Positions 35,648 to 45,800 of a stretch of DNA of 64,000 nucleotides are shown piece after piece. The translations under genes were made by a program, and so were the position numbers. The first letter of the stretch is position 1, and every line of letters begins with the position of its first letter. The notes under the pieces are model-generated. The model made no database searches. It saw nothing but the letters and a program-made list of their open reading frames with translations, and was not told the origin of the DNA. Location of the stretch: assembly GCF_958979055.1 (NCBI RefSeq), contig NC_084889.1:1922001-1986000 (forward strand), written 5' to 3'. This stretch comes from Alnus glutinosa (lineage: Eukaryota > Streptophyta > Magnoliopsida > Fagales > Betulaceae).

Positions 35648-37415
35648 ATGCCTCCAATCTTGCCGGACTTTTCCAACTCCGTCAAGCTAAAGTATGTGAA
35701 GCTTGGGTACCAATATCTCGTGAACCACATTCTCACACTCACGCTAATACCGATCATGGCTGGGATCTTCATAGAGGTTCTCAGGATGGGCCCTGGCGAA
35801 ATATTGAACCTTTGGAGGTCCCTCCAAGTCGACCTCGTGCAAATCCTGTGCTCCTCTTTCCTCATCATCTTTATCACCACCGTTTACTTCATGTCGAAGC
35901 CACGGACCATCTTCCTCGTGGACTACGCCTGCTTCAAGCCCCCGGTCACATGCCGGGTGCCCTTTGCAACCTTCATGGAACACTCGAGGCTCAACCTGAA
36001 GGACAACCCAAAGAGCGTTGAGTTCCAGATGAGAATCCTCGAGCGCTCTGGTCTTGGGGAGGAGACATGTTTGCCTCCTGCGATCCATTACATCCCACCC
36101 AAACCAACCATGGAAGCGGCGAGAGGCGAGGCCGAGCTCGTTATTTTCTCGGCCATGGATTCTTTGTTCAAGAAGACGGGGCTTAAGCCTAAAGACATCG
36201 ATATTTTTATCTTGAATTGCAGCCTTTTCTCGCCAACCCCTTCGTTATCGGCCATGGTGATCAACAAGTACAAGCTGAGAAGCAACATAAGGAGCTTTAA
36301 CCTCTCTGGGATGGGCTGCAGTGCCGGACTTATCTCCATCGACTTGGCGCGTGATCTTCTTCAAGTTCGTTACATCATCATTTATCTCAAAATTTTAATC
36401 TGATAATAAGCTATGAATTTAATTATGTAATTTATATTCGAGTATTATTCTTCATGTGTGCAGGTTCAAATTCTCATTTTATGAGTGATCGAGGTCCAAC
36501 AAATAAAATATTTAATTAAAATAAAGAGTGAATTGTAAAGTCAAAATTTGAACTTATAACATATATTTGTTCATATTATGTAAAATCATTATTTATCTTA
36601 AAAATTTAAACTTATAATAACGAAGAATTTAATCGTGGCAGGTTCATCCCAATTCAAATGCTGTGGTTGTGAGCACAGAGATCATTACGCCAAACTATTA
36701 CCAAGGAAATGAGAGAGCTATGCTTCTTCCTAATTGTCTCTTCCGAATGGGTGGAGCTGCTATTCTTCTATCGAACCGAAGATCAGAGCGAAGGCGAGCC
36801 AAATACCGGTTAGTACACGTGGTGAGAACCCACAAAGGAGCTGACGACAAAGCCTACCGCTGTGTTTACGAAGAAGAAGACAGAGAGGGCAAAGTAGGGA
36901 TTTCTCTGTCAAAAGATCTCATGGCCATAGCAGGGGAGGCCTTGAAATCAAACATCACAACCATTGGGCCTCTTGTTCTTCCTGCTTCAGAGCAACTCCT
37001 TTTCCTTCTCACCCTCATTGGCCGAAAAGTCTTTAGCAAGAAGTGGAAGCCTTATATCCCTGACTTCAAGCAAGCTTTCGAGCACTTCTGTATCCACGCC
37101 GGCGGCCGTGCGGTCATTGACGAACTGCAGAAGAACCTGCAGCTCTCGGCGGAGCACGTGGAGGCTTCGAGGATGACGCTGCACCGGTTCGGGAACACGT
37201 CGTCTTCGTCGCTGTGGTACGAGCTGGGGTATATAGAGGCAAAGGGGAGGATGAAGAAGGGGAATAGGGTTTGGCAGATAGCGTTTGGGAGTGGTTTCAA
37301 GTGTAACAGTGCAGTGTGGAAGTGCAACCGAAGCATAAAGGCACCAACCGATGGGCCGTGGGCTGATTGCATTGATCGATACCCTGTTCATATTCCTGAG
37401 ATTGTGAAGCTCTAG
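35648..37415 (+). CDS. KCS6: 3-ketoacyl-CoA synthase, KCS6/CUT1 type
   Basis: Two exons (35648-36364 and 36642-37415) join in phase 0 at CAA|GTTCGT...GGCAG|GTT and give 496 residues, the normal length. The enzyme condenses malonyl-CoA with very-long-chain acyl-CoA in the endoplasmic reticulum, the first step of fatty-acid elongation for cuticular wax. Two membrane segments lie at about residues 27-45 and 64-82. The catalytic Cys is C224 in SGMGCSAGL, with H391 in CIHAGGRA and N424 in [11 protein letters not shown], exactly the canonical positions. The N-terminus ([17 protein letters not shown]) and the MPPILPDFS start match KCS6/KCS5 better than other KCS classes. Everything is intact. The 277-bp intron is AT-rich. 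The symbol is by similarity; KCS5 is the main alternative. Confidence 0.96.
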
Positions 37416-38388
37416 GCTAGTCTGCTGGTCTTTGATATGCGTTGCTTCAAAAACCAGGCTGCTGGATATGCATTTGCTTCTTAATTTCATGTATCTCGTC
37501 ACGACGTCACTACTCTGATCATTTCTTGCCTTTAATTTAGATGGGGTACTCGAAATTAGTCATCCATGTAACCATAATACATAAAAAAAAATTAAAAAAG
37601 AAAAAAAAAAAAAAGTAGTCATGCATACAAGAGTTTTTAATTAGTTCTTGAAATAATTAAGCAAGCATAGGTTGATGGGAAATGCAGCAAGTGACAAAAT
37701 TGTTACTGGATTCGCTACAATATTTTATCAAAGTGTAAAAGATTTCAGCTGTGTCGAAATTAAAATAAAGCCCCTTTTGTCGTTTTTGACTGCAGTCTGC
37801 AATCTGCATGTGTACTGTACGTACGCAGGAAAAATGGTGAACTTTAAATACAAATACGAATTCCACATACTCCTCTGTATGTGCGGTAGGTTAAGAAATA
37901 AGACCTATTACTGTATTCTGCAGATGTACGTATATATATAATTCAACTCCTCCATCTCCGTCAGGACTCTGGATTTGTTTAACATTTTGCCTTCAATGAG
38001 GTTTGGCTAGCTGTGTAAACTGATAGGAGATCCATATACTTTAACATTTATCTCTCTCTATATATATCGATCTTTCATGATCTTGTGACAAGTTCCATTG
38101 CTTTTTATTAACTAGAGATGTCGGTTCCTAGGCCTCCAAGAAAAAGTTAATTAATTGGGACAACTACCACCGATTTTTCATGTGAAATCATTCTTATCCC
38201 CCCACCTTCATTATGGATGCCCGGCCCTATTTGAATGGAAGTAAGTTAATGGCACAAAGCTTTATAATTCATGGAAGTATGGTTATGGCACAAGCCACAA
38301 AGTACGTTAATGGCGGTAAAAGAGGTTAATGGCACAAAGCTTTATTAATGGAAGCATGGTAATGGCACAAGCCACAAAGTTCGAGAAA
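37416..38388. other. KCS 3' UTR and spacer
   Basis: No gene seen. An imperfect tandem duplication of about 60-80 bp (unit GTTAATGGCACAAAGCTTTA...GGCACAAGCCACAAAGT) lies at about 38244-38383. Confidence 0.5.
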
Positions 38389-38689
38389 TATTTTTAAGGG
38401 GAAAAGACACTTTACCCCCCCTGATTTATCCACGTTGTGGCAATATACCCTCCAATGTACCAAAATTAAGAGATGACTCCCGAACTTGCCAACTTGTGGT
38501 AAGTTATACTTTCTGTCCACTCGCCCGTTTGTGTAGATGGAAAATCGGTCATGTGCAACTCTCGTGACCATTTAAGCATAAGTCATTCCCAAAATTGCCC
38601 CCTATTAAACGCTGCGTTTCAGTATTGGTTTAGTTGAAAGTCGTCTTCAAGCTTTCTTTGGTCACGTACATCTTCTCCACCTTCTGATC

Positions 38690-39000
38690 AACATCGTGCA
38701 GGAAAATGGAAGCCAACACCCGCGAGCTTACTGCCATGGTCGCCTCTGCGGCGAGTTCGGGCGCACCTATGCGCTCATTGCTTACATGGAACCCACACCC
38801 GCTCCCCCACCCTCATCCACGGAACGTGAACTGTTGGGGCTGTCCATTGCTGAGCGACTTCGGGTGCAACGTACCAACGCCGATACGCGATGGGTTCCTG
38901 GCAGATTGGTTCGCGTACAGGGGCGTGTCTCAGAGCCCGGGTTTGAGACTGTGCTCGCACGTGGCTTGCAGACGGCCTGAGATGAGGAGGTTTGAACAGG
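38690..39000 (+). other. GC-rich captured segment of unknown origin
   Basis: Inside the Pack-MULE, with all three forward frames and the reverse strand partly open because of composition. It starts after a TCGTGCAG|G sequence that resembles a splice acceptor. The frame at 38706-39095 begins MEANTRELTAMVASAAS, but the protein is not recognised. Probably another captured gene or 5' UTR fragment. Confidence 0.35.
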
Positions 39001-39411
39001 GTCCTCTATTTCGGTTGGATAGAACAAAGTTGAATAGAGGATCCAAGTTTTCTCCAAGAACTTCACAGGATAACATTCTTTGTGTGATAACATGAAAATC
39101 AAAATGAGTTTGATGCCTCAGTTACTGAATCTTTAGCTGGTTTTGCAATTTCTTTTACAAGGCACTCAACAATTGGAGCTTTGTGCTCTTTGAGGATAGT
39201 AGCAGCCTTGTAACAGCTGTTCTGAATTGTTACAGCTGATTCTTTAGGAAGAATAGAAAGAAACTAAGAGAAATTTGAGGAAGAAGATAGAAAAGAAGAG
39301 AAGAAGAATGAAAGGTTCATCTTCTCATGCAGCAATAGCCACGTATGAACATACAGTCCACATGTCACAATCCCTGAAATCCAATTATTAGAGTTTAACC
39401 TCTATATATCT

Positions 39412-39850
39412 GATCGTGCCAAGGCCGTGAAAATCGGAAGACACCTGAAAAAATACCTAGTTGCCAATGATGACAAAAAGAAGGTCCGCCAGAGCCGCAA
39501 CGGTTCGTCGTGGAGGGCCGTGTGGTTCATTGAGTTGGTCGAAGGGAAAAGCCATGCTATACGCTTGAGAACCTACTATGGCATGTATCTGACTGCCACG
39601 AACATGGCGTTTCTTCTAGTCATGACCAAATGCAAGGTGCTCAAGACCGTGCTGGAAAAGGCCTACGACTGGAAGTACGAGTGGGAGCCGATATGTGATG
39701 GGTTTTAGCTGAAGCTGAGGACCTGGTGTGGCAAGTATCTCCACGCCAACGGAGAACATTGCCGTGGAGAAACTCGACCACGACTGACGACCCGCACGTC
39801 TCGTCGACGCAGAATTGGACCCTATGGGATGTGGACTCCTGGTTCTTGGA
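39412..39850 (+). pseudogene. DUF569 (actin cross-linking / fascin-like) gene fragment, disrupted
   Basis: The frame reads AKAVKIGRHLKKYLVANDD, then RNGSSWRAVWFIELVEGK, IRLRTYYGMYLTATN and KYEWEPICDGF, matching the first beta-trefoil-like DUF569 repeat of plant proteins. A TAG stop at 39706-39708 interrupts it. The frame continues past the stop as LKLRTWCGKYLHANG, and then shifts; DDPHVSSTQNWTLWDVDSW is readable in another frame (about 39785-39841). Stop plus frameshift, loss of the rest of the gene, and its location inside a Mutator-like element mark it as a captured, decayed fragment. DUF569 is assigned from recalled family features; function in the intact proteins is poorly defined. Confidence 0.76.
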
Positions 39851-40217
39851 CAACCTAGAGCCTGGTGTGGCGAAACACGTGACTTGAGGGTACTGTCCTT
39901 GGTGGGTTTGAAGCATTTCAGGTTATTTATATTCCGGGGGTTTGAACCGGGTATTTGGTGGGTTTGAACCGGATATAAAGGGTGATGGGGACAGGGGTAT
40001 TTTGGGAATGTTTTTCAATTAAACGGTCACGTGCGTTGCACGTGACCGATTTTCCGTCCAAACAGACGGGCGAATAGACGGATTGTATTTTTCGCCAAGC
40101 GTTGGCAAATTCCGGGGGGGGGGGGGGGGTCATATCTAAATTTTGGTACATTGGGGGGTATATTGCCACAACGTGGATAAATCAGGGAGGGCAAAGTGTC
40201 TTTTCCCCTATTTTTAA

Positions 40218-41406
40218 ACTCAGTCTATTAAATTTTTAACCCTAGAGAAAGATTCGTCAATCGAATCTATTAAATTAGAGCAATGCTAAATGTTATACTC
40301 TAATTTCACTAGGTTGATATGGCAGTGTCCATAATTTATTGGATTAGCTATTGTTAAAAATAATAATAATAAAAAAAATCAAAGGTTGATAGGAACTGTC
40401 ATATCAGCCTAGTAGGATATTGGTGTAGTAGTACTTAGTATTACTCACTAAATTTAAATTGATGTGGCAATGCTTATTAGCCATTGTTTAAAAAAAAAAA
40501 AAAAATTAAGAATTGAAGTGGCAGTGGAATAAGAGTATAGTATATAACATTACTCCATTTTTAATAGGAGAAATGCTACATATATATATATATATATATA
40601 TATATACTACACCCATGTGACCCACATTCCATTGGGCGGATGTGGAATGTCCATCAACTTTTGAATCAGCTATTCTTAATTATATATCCCTGCGTACGTG
40701 TATGTGCAGCCATCATTTTCTGAACAGAAAGGGCATTAATACTTGTAGCCATGCCAGCACCACAATGGTCCCTTTGCTCTAATTAATTAGTACAGAAAAG
40801 CCACCATTTTCTGAGCATAAAAGGCCGGCATTATCCAGCCACCACTACCTTGGTCTTTGCTCTAATTGGCAGAGAAAACGGTTCAACGATCGATCGGCTC
40901 CAAACACCCTTTAAAAAAAAGAACAAAACAAAACAAATAGAGCATCAAACACTTAATTTTCAAATTTTTGCTATTTATTTTCAACAGAAATATATAAATT
41001 AAAAAAGAGTGAAACTTTGAACGCCATTTTTACATAAAACAGAAATTTAAAATTCATTTAATTTTTCTGAGTGCCATTTTAATTTGTATTCTTTTTAATT
41101 TTTTTTTCTTTGCTTTATGAAGACGTGATCGTTCGATCGATGTACTTTTCATAAGCCAGTTGCTATTGCTGGATTGGTGCGGTCCGTACACTAACTAGAA
41201 AGGGAGTCCAACTAGAAAAGAGGCGATTAATTAAATTAAAGAGCTTCTTCATATATAAATGCAGCAAAAAGCTTAATTATATTATATTATATTACATTAA
41301 TTACGGCTACAAGTGTCCCAAAAGTGTGAATGCGTAAATTTGAAGCTAAGATTTAACAAGAAAAATTTAATATTAATTAAATTAAAGTGCCATCCCCTTC
41401 CATCTG

Positions 41407-41449
<43 letters not shown>

Positions 41450-42135
41450 GTGGTGTGTGTATATATATACGACAAATTAAATTAAAGCACAAACCATATT
41501 AATATTTAAGGTTTATAAAGGGGAGTTTTTGAAATAACTCGTAATTTAGTTATTATAATAATCAGAAGTAGAAGGAAAAAGGTCATCGATCAGCTAGCTG
41601 CCTTGAACCCAATGCTCCTTGTGTTCCGTGAGAGCATTAATTGAACGCCACAAATGAATTCATTCATTGAATAATAATTTTTCAAATAATTCATTACTAA
41701 CTCCACGACTGCATTAATAATTATAGTCTTTTGGGGTTTGGAATTATTGGATTGCCGGGAATTCACGTCATTTCGGACAGGCAGGCTTCATCCGGATTTA
41801 GGAGCCTCTTACAAATATTTTTAAGGATTCAATGCAATTCGGACTTTTCATACTAGAATTACCACAAATATTATATTTAGTCATTTTTAAAAAAAAAAAA
41901 AAAAAGTAATAATTTTAAGGTTTTGTTGGTGGGGGCAGAAAATTACTCAGGAATTTTCAGCTGCAGAATGCATGATTTTCGATCGGTTGATTATTTTAGA
42001 TGAAATAAATTGTGGGTCATATTAATTTTGCTACGTGCAGCCACATATCGTCACTCCACCAATTAATGAGACTTTCGCAGCCCACTTTGCTCTAAAAACT
42101 GCCTTGAATTTTAAAATTAAAACTACCGACGTACG
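40218..42135. other. AT-rich intergenic DNA with small foldback repeats
   Basis: Two partly inverted repeat units lie at about 40276-40446 and 40447-40556 ('aatgctaaatgttatactc' against 'tacttagtattactc' and 'gtatataacattactcc'), resembling MITE remnants. AT microsatellites lie at about 40578-40606 and 41407-41447. No gene seen. Confidence 0.45.
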
Positions 42136-42208
42136 TGTTGCTGCCCAGGATCGAACTGGGGACCTTTAGTGTGTAAGACTAACGTGATAACCACTACACC
42201 ACAGCAAC
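42136..42208 (-). tRNA. tRNA-Val (anticodon UAC)
   Basis: The minus strand folds into a 73-nt cloverleaf. It has a perfect 7-bp acceptor stem GTTGCTG/CAGCAAC, D arm GTGT-AGTGGTTA-TCAC, anticodon stem TTAGT/ACTAA with loop CTTACAC (anticodon TAC), variable loop AGGTC, T arm CCCAG-TTCGATC-CTGGG, and discriminator A. The internal A box (TGGTGTAGTGG) and B box (GTTCGATCC) of the RNA polymerase III promoter are present. A short T run follows on the minus strand (A run at 42119-42122) as terminator. There is no intron. The resemblance to plant nuclear tRNA-Val is strong. Confidence 0.94.
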
Positions 42209-42815
42209 ACCATATGCTTATGTTTAGTCCTTAATATTAGTAACCAATAAGAATGGTGTCCAAAAATTTTAGAAACAACACTTGTGTTGGTTTTTTTTTT
42301 TTTCTTTTTGATAAATATTACTCACACTTCCTGACCTAGAACTAAAAATTATTATTAAATTTAGAATTAAATGATAATTTTTAATGATACACTTCAAAAA
42401 AAATGTGCATTTGGAAGCGTAAGTTAGGGTCCATTTGAATTTGTAATTTAAAATAACGATTTTAAAATGTACAATTTGAAAAAAAATGATTTTTAAAAAC
42501 GCAGTTAAGCGTTTGGCAAAATCGCAATTTAGCCTTTAAAATCGCAAATTAGCCTTTAAAAATATGCGGTTTCAAAAAAACACCATATTAATTAGCTGCG
42601 ATTTGAAAAGGCAAATTTTCTACGTTTTCAAATCGTAATTTTTAAAAACGCAATTTCCAAACTATTTATGTTTTGCGATTTAGTTTAAAATCGCACTTAT
42701 TGTCTACAAAATCGCAATTCAAAACATATTCTTAATAGAAAACAAAAACTTAGAGGTCATTTGGTGGTGGATAATTATATGACAAACACAATAGGTACGT
42801 ATCAATGGGCACAAT
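42209..42815. other. Spacer with AT-rich repeat
   Basis: Bases about 42420-42750 carry many short copies of 'aaaatcgcaattt'-type sequence, a degenerate repeat also seen near 1830-1910 and 56890-57090. No gene. Confidence 0.45.
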
Positions 42816-42827
42816 AAAGTAAATTAT

Positions 42828-45800
42828 AAAAAGCGTTATGGAGAAGGGGAACATCTCTCTCTTTTCTCCAGAAAACTTTTCTTCTAAACAGTGTGGTGGG
42901 TTGCCGGAGGAGGGAGGCTCCAAAGCCTCCCTCCTCCCGGATTTGTTTCCTCTCTTAGCCCTTTTAAGGCTAGAAAGGTTTTTGTTCCTCCCTGGGTTGC
43001 TCCAGTGGAGACTAGAGTCTCCCAGCCACTAGGGCAGTGGAGTTTTGAGTCCCCCCGGCCTTATTCCGGTGGTGGTTTTAGTCTTCCTAGTCCTTTTGGA
43101 CTATGGAGTGTGGTTTGATTTTTTAGTTTTTTAGGTTTCCTTTGTTTTGGCAGGAAAACACTCCAGAGAGGTCCCAGAGGGAAAGAGACCGCTGCTCGTG
43201 TCGCCGGCGGAACGATTTGGCATGCTCCAGTTTTTATCATTCTTCAAGGCCAGATCTGCTCTATTCCGCAGTTCTATGGTCGACATGCGTCCCCCAGTCT
43301 TGCTCGCCGTCATCCTCCGGTTCTGCCACTGTTTGCTATGGTCGAAAAGCTCATCAGTGAATGGCGCGTGGTCATCACGCGCCAGGGTGTTTTTCACTCC
43401 TTGGGCCGCTCGTGATGACCACGTTCTGTCTCTGTTACCGTGTTTGGTGGAGTTCGGGGGTTTATGTTGTTTGGCTTCTACAGGGGATCTTCCGGTGCCG
43501 GCGCGTGTCTCCGATGGTGCTTTCCTCTGACGACAGCTTCTGTTTTGGGTGTTTTCTTGTTCTTGTATACAGATTGTATTTGACAGTTTGCTGTGATGAC
43601 CCCTTTTTTTTTTTTTTTTTTTTTAATAAAATGTAAAACGAGTCCTCATAGTGGCATGACGATATGTCGCAAAGCCAACATATGGCACATGCCCCATAAC
43701 ATGTACCTGATAATCAGAGTATAACACATATCTATCTATGCAGCGGAAAACATACATCTGAATAGCGGAAATTATAACTTATACATCTATCACAAATTAA
43801 TTACAACGAAGAGCCATTTAACATCTATCTGTTTGAGTCTTATTAACATTATACTTACATATCAATATGGTTTAACAAAGAATAAGTGACACAAACGTCA
43901 CAAGCCATACCAAACCTATCAAATAGTGGACAGCCCGTGGTCCGACAATTACAACCGTCGCGGCAAGCTTCAGTCATAATATCCCAAGCACATTGCTACT
44001 AATTCATCAACTATACCGAAATACCTGTAGCCAAAGAAACATCATCTACACGGTTGTGGTGGTATCCACATCCGCATAGGTGAAAGAATGAGTTCACCGC
44101 CTTAGCATGAAACATACTAAGACCTCAGTGGTATAAGACTAACTGAGTTTTCACAAAGAACCAACCTTTATTTTATTTTTAGTCGTGCGAGCACTATATT
44201 AGCCACAATTTACCAACAGCTAATGCAGCAAACACCGACTATTCAGAAAACATTTAAAACATACTATATAGCTGTGAACATATGTAGAAGTTCCAATCTA
44301 CCGCTTGGAAGATTCTACATATAGACCCCTCTATAATAATACTTTTCATCGATCGCTTGGACATATGTGCACACGATCACTCCATCACATATATCACGAT
44401 ACACATAAGTCTTAAGCAAGGAACATGGCATCTTACTCTTCCATACTAGGATAACATCCGTCAACAAAACACTCGCCACACCATCTCTAATCGTATTTCA
44501 GCTTCGTGCCTTGACGTCAGTAGATCATGAGAGCACTAGAGTTAAAACTCAATCATGCTAACACGTCTTTCCTGAAGAACAAGAACAGTCAACCTTTTTA
44601 CTCATAGACATGCCATTACTTGCACCCGGGCAATCATGTATCCATGTACTTTCAAGTTCAATGTATACTATTAACACATGTGACCATCCGATAAAAATAT
44701 ACATAAGATATTTTCATGAAGACTCTTATGCATACCAATACGTCTAGCAAAACTACTCATAGCATAAAAACATCACTCATTAAACAATGCTATACATGAT
44801 ATGCATGCCTCAATGTGCTGCTGATACGGCCTCAATGTGCTGATATTGTTACTCTACTGATACTGTTACTCTGATATGTATGCTCTATACTACATGCTCT
44901 ATGTTCCGTGCTTGACCAGTATATATTTCATTACTGTATCATGCTGAAAACATGCAGTTGCTAAATCACGTTCTCTTAAAACTAAACAATCCAACATTTT
45001 ATGCAACCATTTGAAATCATTCAAAACATAATTTCTTCATAAAATCTAAACAGTTTCAACATGACATGTTCTCAAACTCAAAACATAATTTCATAAAACA
45101 TAAACAGTTTCAACTTGACATGTTCTCAACAATTTGCATAATTTAAATCTCAACCGCAGAACTTAACTCTTTAAATCAATTAAATATGTTTCTCTCTTGC
45201 ACTATTTCTTAAACATCATTGATATAATTTAAACATAATCGAAACTAATCAAATCATCTCAAAGCATATAATTCATCATATGGTTGGTTCGGTTTCATAA
45301 ACAATATATATATTTTTATCAATCCAATACGTATATAAAAATATATATTTTCTCAGTGAGTAGAATACCCACCTTGGCTGCATTAGACTCCTGACTCGAA
45401 CTTCCACTGGATTCCAATTACTCGAACTCTACATTGGAGAACAAGTCTACATCTCCAATCACGACACAAGCCTGCAAACATTAGTAGCATTAGACTATGC
45501 TATTGAACTCTATACTCTATGACACAAAAGCTACCCGTGTGCTCACCCGTCGCCTCACTCACTTCTAAAGCTAGCTAAACACCTTAAGCTATTATTAAGT
45601 TAGTCGTTCGTTATAGGTTTGTGTCCTATCTTGTTTATTTATTATTATTATATCTTATTGTCATTGTTAACCACATATACTTAACACATTTACATGCATA
45701 TTTATGTTTATGTATACACACATACACGTACACGTACAATGCTTATCAAGCTAAGCATAACTTTATAACACACTTAAGTATTTTATAATACATAGACAAA

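Larger units (their letters stand above)
38398..40208. mobile_element. Pack-type Mutator-like element (Pack-MULE) with captured gene fragments
   Basis: The 1811-bp element is flanked by an exact 9-bp duplication TATTTTTAA (38389-38397 and 40209-40217). The ends are long inverted repeats of about 200 bp: GGGGAAAAGACACTTT, then GATTTATCCACGTTGTGG, AATGTACCAAAATT, and inside CGCCCGT and AAAATCGGTCA, all seen inverted on the right. Long TIRs plus 9-bp duplication identify Mutator. No transposase is present. The interior carries a broken DUF569 gene fragment (39412-39850) and a second GC-rich segment (about 38690-39000) that looks captured but is not recognised. A perfect G-box hairpin CGGTCACGTGCGTTGC... 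lies near 40024-40048 in the right TIR. Confidence 0.85.

Noticed and set aside
35648..36403. Single-exon 251-residue KCS protein reading into the intron
   Set aside because: The frame passes a clear GT donor after CAA (36364/36365). The homologous sequence resumes at 36642 in phase 0, and the spliced protein has the exact family length.
42838..43636. Overlapping ORFs in the retroposon
   Set aside because: None shows reverse transcriptase, endonuclease or other recognisable features. Open frames follow from GC-rich sequence.
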